From NCBI RefSeq assembly GCF_910592395.1, contig NC_088309.1:21020599-21084598 (forward strand): a DNA stretch of 64,000 bases, in the 5' to 3' direction. The notes beneath the pieces were generated by a model, which had not been told where the DNA came from, searched no databases, and saw nothing but the letters and a program-made list of their open reading frames with translations. Below are positions 35,021 to 47,309 of the stretch, one piece after another. The stretch comes from Lineus longissimus (taxonomy: Eukaryota > Nemertea > Pilidiophora > Heteronemertea > Lineidae). Each line of letters starts with the position of its first letter. Position 1 is the stretch's first letter. The position numbers and the translations under genes were made by a program.

Positions 35021-35773
35021 GTCTGACGATATTTGTCGTCTTGGTCATGTATCTTAGTTGCTCCCTACACACCTCTTCTGTTTTTGGATCGTGTTACCAA
35101 AAAGCAATAGGTTACAATCTTTACGGCTTACGCAAATGTCACTACCGACTCAGAAAACACCTACACCATGTTCACAGAATAGGCTACGAGAATCTGCTTA
35201 ATTTGGATTGTGGAGGAGGCCTATTCCCAAAAGCAGACACCTTTTTAAAGGTCAAATTAGAGGCAATTAGTGTCTGACGACCTTTGATATCTTGGTCATG
35301 TATCTTAGTTGCTCCCTACACACCTCTTCTGTTTTTGGATCGTGTTACCACAAATCAACAGGTTACAATCTTTACGGCTTACGCAAATGTCACTACCGAC
35401 TCAGAAAACACCTACACCATGTTCACAGAATAGGCTACGAGAATCTGCTTAATCTGGATTGTGGAGGAGGCCTATTCCCAAAAGCAGACACCTTTTTAAA
35501 GGTCAAATTAGAGGCAATTAGTGTCTGACGACAGTTGATATCTTGGTCATGTATCTTAGTTGCTCCCTACACACCTCTTCTGTTTTTGGATCGTGTTACC
35601 ACAAATCAACAGGTTACAATCTTTACGGCTTACGCAAATGTCACTACCGACTCAGAAAACACCTACACCATGTTCACAGAATAGGCTTCGAGAATCTGCT
35701 TAATTTGCTTTTGGAGTAGGCCTATTCACAAAAGCAGACACTTTTTTAAAGGTCAAATTAGAGGCGATTAGTG
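35021..35773. repeat. 251-bp tandem repeat, three copies
   Basis: The landmark TTGGTCATG occurs at 35041, 35292 and 35543, exactly 251 bp apart. Copies are highly similar; the third diverges near its end. Since 251 is not a multiple of 3, the 78-codon frames in copies 1 and 2 are probably not coding. Confidence 0.95.
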
Positions 35774-36540
35774 CAACTCTGTGAGAGAAAGAAATATGTG
35801 AAAATTTTACCGAAGCAAACAGGAAATTTTGACAGCGAGGCATATTCATGTACAGGACATTTTGACGCAGAGCAGAAAGCTTTGACTTGCGACATGTCGA
35901 ATAGTAGGCCTATCTCTCTCGCCTTGAATAGATTTGATAGCAAATAAAGTCAGTAAGGCTGTCTGACTTTGCGTAAATATTACGGGCGAACTTCATCTCG
36001 ACCCCTAAGGTTACCCAGGTAAATATGCAAGGCCCCTTAAAACACAATTCCTAATACTATAAATTTTCAAATTCAGAATATACATAAAATGGGTTTTGCG
36101 CGTTATTTTTTCTAAGCTTTTTCTTGAGTTGATAAGTGCACAAGCTTAGCCATTTGGAACTACTCGGTTGTTCTTGAAACTTTTTTGAAAAGATGAAATG
36201 CAATTATTGAGTCCCGTTTCACCCTTACCCCCCTCACGACCGCAACAATATTTATCCAGTGAATTTCATCCGAACACATGCAAGGGGTATACCAGGAAGA
36301 TACTCAGGTTCCCCGCAAATATACTGAACTTTCAGCGGCCTCCACCCATCACGCGCGTTGTCTGGAAGCTTAGCACTGTCTGTAAATTGACGGTCAAGAT
36401 GCCGTCAAAACACAAGTTCCAGAACAAAAGAAATTCAAATACGGAAAATATTACACATATTGTTACAGCTTCTTAAAATGAACAATAACCAAAACCTGCC
36501 TTTTATGCCCCTGAAGCAACGCACCGACGTGCGTCACGCA

Positions 36541-36555
36541 GGAAGTAGAACTTCC
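36541..36555. promoter_or_regulatory. Inverted ETS-type motif in a possible promoter
   Basis: GGAAGTAGAACTTCC is two ETS half-sites in inverted orientation, preceded by TGCGTCAC (CRE-like). It lies about 155 bp upstream of the candidate first exon at 36711. Confidence 0.4.
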
Positions 36556-36710
36556 GAACTCAGTAAACAAACCGTGTATTGAATGAACCCTGTGCATAAT
36601 TTAGTATTCGATATAATGTGTTCCGCCAAGAAGATATTTTCAGTTTTAGACGGAATATCAATGACAATACAGCAACTGTTTAATCATATCTACCTATTTC
36701 TTCGGATTAA

Positions 36711-36745
36711 ATGTCTGACGTGATGGAAACGTATGATATTGACGA
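36711..36745 (+). CDS. Candidate first coding exon A (MSDVMETYDIDE...)
   Basis: An ATG opens 11 codons plus 2 nt, then a GTGAGT donor. The start is acidic, as in many cytosolic proteins. It ends in phase 2, like the candidate at 39577-39644, so the two could be alternative first exons of one gene. No downstream exon could be identified with confidence. Confidence 0.35.
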
Positions 36746-37146
36746 GTGAGTAACTTTTGTTATTACATGTACACGTATATCCCCCCAAGCACACTGGTCC
36801 TACCTGCACCGTATCACGGAGCCCGAGGCCATTCAGTAATAGTGGTGTTCCGGTCAGTTCTGCCATTGTATGTTTACCTGATATATACCTTTGCAAATGG
36901 ACATGTTCCTGACGAGTTTATCAGCAATATCCGGCCAGCAGCATGTGTTCGAAGGACCACCAGTGTGATAAAGATGTATTGACAATGCGACGTTCGATGA
37001 ACAATCCTATCAGGAAAGCGTTCCTAAAACTGCCAATCAGATTCATCTTCTAGTCACATGTGCCTAATTAAATCAGAGACATCCCACTACAAACTATGTT
37101 AACAGCGCCGATTGCCCGCTCTTCAGTGGTAATCAGTGACAATTAC

Positions 37147-37343
37147 CAATCTTTGAGGCAGCCTCGGGCAGTCGAAGTCGAGATCGATCAGGTCGAGGAC
37201 GGCAGAGGCAGCTGAAGACATCCGAAGGGGAAATGAGGACACGCACTGGAATGCAGTGATTTGGTTGGTTGAGTCGTTGCCGAGTTGGTGATCGAACTTG
37301 GGAATGGGGGGACCCTTTCGCTGGTGCTCTAAATAGCAATCGT
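37147..37343 (-). CDS. Candidate internal exon, function unknown
   Basis: On the minus strand a TTTGCAG acceptor is followed by 65 open codons in phase 1 and a GTAATT donor. The stretch is GC-rich compared with its surroundings (contains DDCYLEHQRKGPPIPKFDH and LDLIDLDFDCPRLPQRL). No domain is recognised and no partner exon was found. Confidence 0.3.
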
Positions 37344-39576
37344 CTGCAAACATGTCATGTTAACGCCAGATAAAGTAACCATGATATTGGTTCTATTTGT
37401 CTTTTTGCTTTTGCCACTGTCAAACATGCTTCGAGTCGCTGTGACTTCATTTTTATCCAACGAGTTTGAGGCGAAACTTGGCGAGAATACTAACGCTGCC
37501 GCGAGTGCATGATGCACTAAATGAAGTGCCGATAGCGTTTAAGTTTCATCCCCAAATAGAGTAATACAGTGTATATTGGTGATAACCATAGCAGTAGGAC
37601 TCGGGAAAAGCAATTCTCAAATAGGCAAGATACCAGTGGTAATTTTATCAATACGTTTTACTTTCTGCACTTGTATTTGAACATTATATCGCCGAAAAAG
37701 GCAGAAACATTTTGTATTTATTCTTCGGCTAGGTGACAATGCTTTTATAGCCAAGAAGCACATGGAGGTAAATGTCTGCGAGATCGCGTCACGGAGGTCT
37801 TTGAAATCCTTTATTAAAATAAAATTGAATGTTCTAGTTGGGTCGTTTATGATATCTCTAGGCCTTTCTGATGCAAAACTGAGTTCCGGACCCCCTGAGC
37901 CTCTTCTATTTTTGTTTGGGGGAGGAGCATTTAACCTGTGCACACCCCTACCTCAACCCGCTGTCTCACCAATGACGTAGATTGCAGGTTGTCTGTTATG
38001 ATGAAATAACTCGAAGCGTCCAGAGAGGCTAATGTTTCATGTAATGTGCCAGAAGGTGAGACCTTTTTCAACTTGTAAATTAGGAGGAGAAACCATGATG
38101 AGGTGATAAACTTTACGATCATTTGCTGATAAAATCGAACAACAAAATAACTATTTGTTGAGAAGAGCTCATCAGGTCATGAGATCCATAAGGTGTTAAC
38201 GTGAACTCATCCCCGCACTCTGGTTGTATAGCTTTGCCCTCCAATGAACAGTTTGTTACCAACGCAACAGTAATGGCAAGGATGCGCTGGACCTGTTGTT
38301 GAAGGAACAGGAAGTACTTAGTTTGGTAGTTTGGTTTGGTTTGGTTTACCAGCTAGATCTTCTACCTGACGAAGTTTTAAAATCTATGATTGAATGCCAC
38401 ATTAAGTTCATTAATTAGAATATCTTCCGTTAGGATATATTGAATTACAATAGCCGCTTCGTAAAAAGAGTAAAATCATAATACAGCTCACAAAATTGCT
38501 GTGCAAATAGTTTCGTATGACGACTAAATCGATGGAAATCTGTATTGGTACGTTATCGACTTGAACTGCCATCAAAGGTAATAGGAGAGCGAACCGCCCC
38601 AGGGTATCAGAAACACATTTTATAGAGTGAAAATCAAAGCTGTTTCAGTGGTTCTGAACTGATCACTTGCACCGAGTTACCGATTCATTGACTGAATCGT
38701 AGCTGTAACCAGGGTACGACATTTCGTACATTGACGAGGTTGTTTTGTTTGTTTTGAAGTGTATGTACCTTATACACGTACATTGCTTCTAAACATTCTG
38801 CATTCAAGTAAAGTTAGTTCACGCCGGCGGCGGGTACGGGTCTTTCTTTTCTGGCAAGCTTTTATCACTGTAAAGATATAACGCATGCGACAATACTGTG
38901 TTGTATGGCGTTTTCGTTAGGAGTGAGGCCTTTTCTAAACCCGTTGATAAAAAGCAATATAACCTGTACAAAAAATATAGCTGTCATATCTGCTAGTAAT
39001 GGTTCTCTCAGCATCGTATATAGGCTATGCTTTTTGCTCGGATTATGAGCTATTTTTCTTTTACCAAGGAACTTGCTTTCTCAAGAAGCCATGGAGAAAA
39101 AAAATCGAATATGGACAAAAAAACATCGACCTTTCAATAAAGCAATATTTCTTTCATTACGACGCGTTCGCAACACGATTGCCATACTAATACTCGATTA
39201 TACTTACCTATCGTGTCCACCTTAAATGGAGGCTAATAAATCAACTGAAGCAGAAGATGATTGTCTTTTGAAAGAGCAAGTCCCGATGTCAGACACACCG
39301 TGGCTCCCGTAAGGGCCTGTTCACAAAAAGTTAACGCACATGTAGTCACCTTTTTTCCAACTGCCTGCAGAAGATAGGATTATCCAAGGCCAAGTCTATT
39401 ACCAATTACGGCAGCTCTCAGTGCCATGCGAGTCGACCGCTCCTAAATATCGACTCAATCTGCCATATGCAGTTTGTCATTGTGAGGTCTGGTCTCTTGG
39501 ATTATTCAGAATATATAGACATGCGATAGGTAGAGGCAGATCTCTTGGTGATTCTGGTGACAGAGGATTAACTATC

Positions 39577-39644
39577 ATGGCTGACATTTACGTGCGAGAG
39601 ATGACCGGGGATTTTGATCTCTACCCGGCAGGCCCGCCGCGAAG
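39577..39644 (+). CDS. Candidate first coding exon B (MADIYVREMTGDFDLY...)
   Basis: An ATG opens 22 codons plus 2 nt, then a GTAGGT donor. It has the same exit phase as exon A at 36711. Partner exons downstream are not identified, so it may be spurious. Confidence 0.35.
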
Positions 39645-42600
39645 GTAGGTACGATGCTTTCCTTTCACAGCCTATGGAACACGTGTATTATTCATCGCTG
39701 TTCTGCAGTCACATCGGTATCTTATTTGTAAGTCCGTATATAGTTACCATATCGAATGCGACCAGCTGTTCAAGGTGGTGTCTTTTGTTTCTTAAGATAG
39801 CGACATATAAGGGCGTAATGCCTTTTCATGCAAAATGTACTGTGGAATCTTTCTTTTTCACGACAATACAATTTTTTGGTAGTTTTTGTTTAAAACCTCA
39901 GCTTCTTTTTAATAGTACCTTATATGTGTAGTTGTTTTGCCCGTCATTCTGTTATGAGCAATTTGCAGATGTTTTGCTTTTATGTTTTAAAGTGATTTGC
40001 AAATTTTGCAGGTAAGTATCAATAATCTCCTATCGGTTTCTTTGAACATCGTGCCAGCCTACCGAGTCAAGAAGGCCTTAGTAATTCAGTGTACATATAG
40101 GTATTAACGCTAACCTACCCATTCTAAAATGACTATACCAATACAGTGTATACTGACTGGTCAAGTGTTGCAAAGAGTAGAAGTTGCAGAACCGAATCTA
40201 ACTACATGTATATGGTAGTATGGAATGCATTGTATTGAATGCCAGTATGTTGAATTTCGACATCCGGGTGTTCGTATATTTATATATTTGAAAATTAGAA
40301 TCCATATACCCCCGTAACGATATATGCCAGTGGCTCCAGATTTAGCGTTAGTAAGTCGCCATTCGGAAACTAGATTTCAAATATTTCTTTGCAAAGATCC
40401 CATCTCCCCGAAACGGGTGTCAATAATTCAATGGCCCCAGAATTGGTCTGAATTCGCATCTTCGAGCATCTATAGATTTCTTGGGGAGGGTCCCTGACCC
40501 CTTGCAATGGCGAGCCCAATCATCTGATTTATAACTCTCTTGCTATCCACTATCAAAAACCCTTATTACTACCCACTGTCATCGTTAACAACCATATTAT
40601 CATCCGTTGTGGTGATCCTTACATGTGCATAGCTTGTCACCCCTATAAAAACAACAATATTACACATAATGAGTATGAAATATTCGTGACATTGGTTGCA
40701 TGTTCGAGCCAACGACCATAAATCATATTTCGTAAGATACACTGTATGTCAATCGTGTTCATAAATCTCTGATTTATAGTCCATTTGGTAATCCAATAAC
40801 ATCGTCAAGATCATTATATAGATTGAGTTGGAGGGTGAAAATACTATATACATGCATAAGAAGAGCACATACAGTGCAAATTGGCCGGAGAAACAAACCG
40901 CAGGATAATCATGGATAAATTTGTGTTTAAAAACACATCACTCGAAAAAAAGCTGTGATGAATCCTTTACAAAATCTTGAATGAAAAAATGGTCAAGACA
41001 ACCTCAAATTAATAGAATTTTCGTAGATTCGTCATGAAATATACTAGTTTATAAGTATAGTTTTCATAGAGTCGCCGACGAGTCTATATAACGTGTTACC
41101 CTATGTAAACCCGTGCCAGCTGATGAGCTCCCTGTTTAGTACACTGATTTATAACCCTCGTGTACCCGTTTATTACCATTATGAGTGCCACTGTCGACCG
41201 AATGATACCATCTGATGGATGGTTGTAACAGCTCAAAGGTGTTGCCTCTGTCATGCTGTGAGTTCAAGAATATGAGCTTTAGCCGATAACGACTTTGATT
41301 TCCAAGTTACCCTTGGCATTACATGTTCCCCTTATGAATTCCACGGTCGTCATCTCTTGCTAATGATATCCTGCTGATGGTGATGGACGACCTTGTGATG
41401 ATATGGTGAACATCAAGGACCTTTAGTGATACAACAACAGTCATTCAGGCTTGCTGTGAGTATCTAGATGTACAACAGTTCTATTTATTTAAAAACAAAC
41501 AAAAGGAAAGGAAAGGAAAAGTATGCTGTCTTCTCTTAATGCAAGTAATATTCTTTTCTTATCGTTATTATATCTACCAACCATCTTAGGCCGTCGTTTT
41601 GCACTCTGGACAAGACAACACACTAGTCCTACCATATATACTTTTACATTGTGCACAATGGTGGCCAAGCGTATATTCGACGTGGGCTCGTCGAACCCTT
41701 TGTCCTGGCATTTAATAGGTATATGAGGGACATAAACAATGCCAGTTAAGACCAGAACACCCCTGCATGGGGCATTGGGCTGGTCCAGTTCAATTAAACG
41801 CCTGAATGGCCAGAACAGTCTCGCGCGCTTTCAAGTGCAGACCGAATGAGTCGGTCGGTGCTCCTTTAACCCTTGTTTGACATGTAACCTTGTGGATTAC
41901 ACTATTACCGAATGATATCCTTTTCCACAAGAACGTCCCCGAAAGGCGCTTTCCCGATGGACTAAAATAGGATCATGATTTATAAATCTCATGTACCACG
42001 TTCCACTTATGAATTTTACTACCACATATGCCGATTGATAGCTGTTTTATAGTGATGGACGACTGGAAAATGATCTCTCGTTCTCAGTTTAAAGTAAATG
42101 AACCTAAGAACCCAATGACACACCAAGCACCCATGTTGGCTGTTCGTGACAGCCGTTATTGAAGACGCGGGTGAGAGATTAAAGATTTGATTAGCAGGCA
42201 TTCTGTTGGCGCCAGCTATGTTATTTGTACCACAGCACTGGTATCCACGTTTTTCGACAGTGCATGACGTGGTTCACTGCATGGTCTTCCCATCTTGTCC
42301 CTCAATGCATTGACATTGCTCGGCTTCCAGACTACGCGCGTATGGGCGGAGGCTACGGAGGCAATAGCGCTGGAAGTTCAGCATGACTTCCTATCGTCGA
42401 TGAAGCCGCACATCAAAAACTGATATGTTGCCATGAATTCATATCCGCAATAGTCATTATTTATCACGTAATAACGGTTCAATCTACAATAATATGCATG
42501 GAGTTACCATTGTCTGAACTATGATTTAGTTGCCGTTGTATAGTTTTATTACTTTGGGTATTATCTTAAGCAATTTCTCGATTGCGTAAGACGTCATGCC

Positions 42601-45600
42601 GATTCTATATAACATGTTTTATGGGGCTGAAAAACATATAGGCCAATTGTTTACCGAATAATTCTGTAAACCAGTAGACTATTACCACAGTTGATCGTGA
42701 AAATCATTTGTCTCTTGTTCTTTAACTCATATCCTATATCAAAAACCTATGTTGGCGGACACCTCTCTACTACGATACGTACATATTATATAGACCTCGA
42801 ACAGATTCAAAGCCAACTGCCCAATAACATCGAGTCCGTGTCGACGACAGTCGAATCGGTTCAGCGGTGCACAACATACCTCGAGGCAAACTCGATAAGT
42901 TTGAACGCCATTCTCTGTGGCTGGTATGATGGAAGTTTGACGTCAGTTGACAACCCGCGCTATTTGTAGTACTGTGTACACTCAGTATACACTGTAAGAC
43001 GTTGGCATTAACATTCCTCGTGTACGAAACAACAGAATTTTACAAACAAGGGGTTCGCCTCTCAAAAAAGTTATATATTTTTTAGTACAATGTATGTACG
43101 TTATTCACCATCTGTAAAAATTCCTATCTCACTGGCAATATATTGGTGTACAAAATACATTAAGTGTAACTGCCTTACACAGAATCTGAGCTAGGCAATT
43201 CTAGCTGGCAGAGGCAGTTTGAGCAAGTTTCAATTTTTTGACAGTCTGCCTCATGCCTGAATTACCATGGTTACTAGCAATGAGTGTGATACCCTTTATC
43301 AACAGCAAATTTAGCATTTTTTTCGGTTTATTCACTATGTCACAAATGAATTGAGTTACTTTGTCAAAGAGGTGAAAAATGTCTAAGTCAGTGATTCTGA
43401 CAATCATTTTGCCTATCTCAGGCTGTAATACTGCCGAAGTCATATAAAAATTGCCTAAAGGTCACTGGGGGCTGATATGTTATAAAATTTCATGTTCATT
43501 TTATTTGCATTTTCATTGTATTCAAAACTATGTTTCCAAATATATTCATGAATAAATATAGATTTATTAGCATATGGGATTGTTTTTTTCGTTGTTCTCA
43601 AACAGGGAAAAATGAGATAGGCAATATGTCAGGAGCGTGTCCATGTGTTATCCCCGAGCAGTGTCTGCCTGCAACTTTTGTCTAAAAGGTTATCCCATGT
43701 ATAGTTCAGAACAAAATCTGCATGGGCCAAGCTGCATCATCAGCGGGGCTAAACAGTTTGTCCTCCAATGCCGGCGAGGCAATTTTCTCACGAAAGCAAT
43801 GAACCTTGAATTCCTCTGACAACACCGGCTCAATCGATGTTCAATACTGGAGGCTAATTGAGGAGATTGTAGCTCAATCTGTGGCTGTCGTATAACGCAG
43901 CGAGGCCGATGGCAGTCTGCGATGGAGGTGGTTGGCTGTGCAGAGATTAGCTCTTGTCAGCACAATGCACATGTTGCAGCTGATTGCTTGGTAGATGTAA
44001 TTTTTTTGTGGTATTGATTTAAGATTACTTTTCATTGTGAAATTGCTGTGGAAAAGTGGGAATTTAGGTCGATAGGACTAGGAGCGAGCGGGCTTCCTTT
44101 TACGACATTTCGACATTTAAAACTTTTACACTGGCTTGGCTGCTGATTGCCGCTGCTGCAAAGAAAAAAAGTTGCTCGATGGTCTCCTCAATGGATATGT
44201 AGATGACTGGCACAACACGTTAATCAGGAGATGTCAAAATCCCCTGCTGCGCCGAACCTGTGAACGGAATGATTGTAATCAACTTGGTCTTTAATTACCG
44301 TCTTTGAATGGCAAGAGTCCAACCGAGATAGTTCAAAAGCATGGGCGCTTTTTCAGAAAAATCACGAAAGACGTTACTTATACATTCATGTACTGGTATG
44401 AACATGTACGTCATCTTTCTTCCAATGTTGTATTAACCTAACGCTCCAGAAATGATGTATGTCTACTCTGAGAGTCATTTTCTTATTATCTTATTCCTTC
44501 TGCGTCGTGATTGCTTGATTATCAACCTATCGTCGAAACATAAATCAATAACAAACTAGGTATCTCTTACGGATCATCTTCGTGATGATGAATTTTCCTG
44601 CAAGGCTTCGTGTTAGACATAGGAGCCAGTGCACTGACGGTGAAAAAACCCGCTCTGGACACGAAATTGAGCTATTGGTATGACATCTGATTGTGATGAG
44701 GATATGACAGCAATTATGAAATTTGATACATGTAGTAGATTGCAGTGAGTGACGTCAGACTTATATTACAGTTTAGCGTGGTGTTAACGTATTCAAAGTC
44801 CCTAAATATCCACTGTGCCTTCAGGTATCGAAATGACGTCTGCCCAACGCGGCTGAAATATTACGTTATTTTGGGTGGACACTTCCCTGGCACATTGGAG
44901 AACAAAGAAGAAGGTTAATGGACTCGACTTTCCTATCATATCACGCTCCCCGCTGTCCACAGTGATTGTGGATCCCCGCCTCTTTAGAGACTGAGTATAA
45001 CGCTGGTGTATTATGTGTGTTTCTGTGAGTTTCCCTCTGAAACAGATGAAGCCTCGAATGTCTCGAATGTATAGATCTCATCACTGCATAAGATTCTACC
45101 AAAGTGACACGTTCCCGGATTGCTTCGAAGCTTATCTACATATAATAAGAAGAATTATATTAGCTTCGTTCTCTAGTTGTCCCCTCAGTGATTTGTGTTG
45201 AGCTATTTCAAGCCATCTCATCGCTGTATTGTGTACAGAGGGAGTAATCAGTTATGGAAAGTAATCAGTAATCCGAAGGTTATTAATTTGAGCGGTGTCC
45301 ACCGTAGGTCATCTTGATACACAAGGTTCCGAGATTACAGTCCTTTCACGATTAGACATATTCAGAGTAGGATGGTTACGAGCCGACCTCAGTGTTGCAT
45401 CATATCAATTTCGTAATGGTGATGGCCCGTTGACCGAGGTGCAAGAACAGCAAGGACAACTATTGCGTCTTCTAATCACATTTGAGGCAGCGTCTTATTT
45501 CATGATACGATATGTACAGCAAATGCATGGCATACAGGCCAAATGCAAATCACATGTTCAACACAAGCAAGCCAATCCACAACGAACCAACTTTCTTCTA

Positions 45601-46201
45601 TAAGTTCATTGTGAGGGAAGCCAAACATTGACTACGAGGACATGTCTCGATATCAGGTATCACTGATATACTCTTCAGAAAGGGCAGATCTAAAGGTCAT
45701 TTATGTGCCAGTGCAGTGGACGCCGCCATCTTGTAACCTGACAGAGTCTACGACTGGATCCACTATTACTTGTGCGAAATGTCTTTTTCTTTGTAAAGTT
45801 TGAATAGTCCTGGTTCTCACAAGAACGACAATAATGTTATCATCGGGGAATTTCGATTCTGTTCGGGTGCTTCCTGTATGCGAAATTTTTTTCTGCAGGA
45901 TACTTCTGCCACAGTGTACATCTGACAGCCAATCACAATTGGCGCGATCTTTGACGTCACACTGTTTATTTATGCATGATAATGCAAATACAATGGACGA
46001 TACCGAGTCGCATGCCGAGTGCCACTTCAACTGTGAATGTGACAATAGTTCATTTTCTGACCCCAATTATGCTCAACTCAAGGTTTGTGTCGTAGTGTTT
46101 AGGAATGAATTGCACAGATTCATTGTAAAATTGATGATATTATGCGTACAAAAGAGGCATCAGCTGATCTGATCGCTACATTGCAGTGCATGCATTGATT
46201 A
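39645..46201. other. Long region without a supported gene
   Basis: About 6.5 kb, AT-rich, with only short ORFs. A coding-like stretch at about 42796-42969 (IESVSTTVESVQRC.., coiled-coil spacing) has a weak acceptor and no identified partners. Inverted copies of CCTATCTCA occur around 43127, 43411 and 43610. A juxtaposed acceptor-donor (TTTTGCAG then GTAAGTAT) is at 40004-40019. Confidence 0.45.
45880..45934. repeat. Arm 1 of a widely spaced inverted repeat
   Basis: Near-exact inverse of 46773-46828, with about 840 bp between arms. Shared core on this strand: TTTTTTTCTGCAGGATACTT. Confidence 0.8.
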
Positions 46202-46363
46202 GTGAAATTTTAAGGGGTAGTGACACTGACAGTGTTGCCAATGTTGATAATTATTAAAGGGACAGTGTATCCGATGTCTCGCGATTTGTGAAATTTTAAG
46301 GGGCAGTGACACTGACAGTGTTGCCAATGTTGATAATTATTAAAGGGACAGTGTATCCGATGT
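46202..46363. repeat. 86-bp direct tandem duplication
   Basis: GTGAAATTTTAAGGGG starts at 46202 and again at 46288; the copies are almost identical over at least 76 bp, which indicates a recent duplication. Confidence 0.9.
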
Positions 46364-46772
46364 CTGCTGTTTGTTGAAGGTATCAGGCCTATTTTGGTAG
46401 TTTGAACATTGTTGAAGGGCCATTGTATAAAACACATTTTGACAAGCAAACAAAATAAATTGAATGGTGGCGCCACCTATGCATATACAGCAGAACTAGT
46501 TACACGGTTGACAGATAAACATTCAACCTCGGCTATTTTGCCGAGCACAGTGCGCCTTTAACAGACAAGTCCAATAAATACAGTCCACTCGACATTGACG
46601 ACAATGAAAATACATGTTAAGATACTGCAGATAAATATATTTTAGCTAATATACTCCTCTAACCATTTGCTAACTTGTTCTTTCCAAGATTATCAGAACA
46701 CGTGGCATTGTTGACATTATTGCGCCATGTGGAAAGATGATGTCAACAAAGACACGTGCTTGCCTTGAATTC

Positions 46773-46828
46773 TGATTGGCTGTCAGATGTACACTATGGC
46801 AGAAGTATCCTGCAGAAAAAAATTTCGC
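46773..46828. repeat. Arm 2 of a widely spaced inverted repeat
   Basis: Inverse partner of 45880-45934, upstream of the IkB gene. Confidence 0.8.
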
Positions 46829-47174
46829 TTCCTGTATGCCAATACCTCTTGTTGATTGGCTATCCCACCGATGACGTAACCAGCATTGTGTCTGACATTC
46901 GCAGAACCTGTACATGTTCATTCCTGGTTGTAAGAACGTTAGATATACTCTACCTGTTGGAACATTGCAGTGTTCGTAACCCCCCCCCAGCACTAAACTT
47001 CCCAAACAAATGACCGAACCATTAAGGTTGAGGGCATGAAAATAAAATTCTTGCAATAATGTATAAAGTAAATTAAAGGTATATACATGTATTCTAATGC
47101 GGAATTCTTTGACACTCCTTATCAATATACACAGGGCATTGCGAAATCAGTGGTGGCCCCAGAAATTTACAAAT

Positions 47175-47185
47175 GGGGATTTCCC
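47175..47185 (+). promoter_or_regulatory. Consensus kB site upstream of IkB
   Basis: GGGGATTTCCC is a full match to the NF-kB consensus GGGRNNYYCC, 125 bp before the IkB start codon. IkB genes are classic NF-kB targets (negative feedback), so placement fits function. Whether it is bound is inferred. Confidence 0.7.
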
Positions 47186-47309
47186 ACTTTTCTTTTTGCA
47201 TGCGTATCTGCCTACAGGTCAGTCGATGGTACATGTTCTATTTCAAAATCAGTAGACGGTGTTAGTGCGCAGTCTTTCTAGGTCATTGGCCGCGACATGA
47301 TAGTATACC

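Noticed and set aside
45295-47125. Several ORFs of 80-150 codons upstream of IkB, two sharing DWLSDVH.GRSILQKKIS
   Set aside because: The shared peptide is the translation of the two inverted-repeat arms, not a gene.
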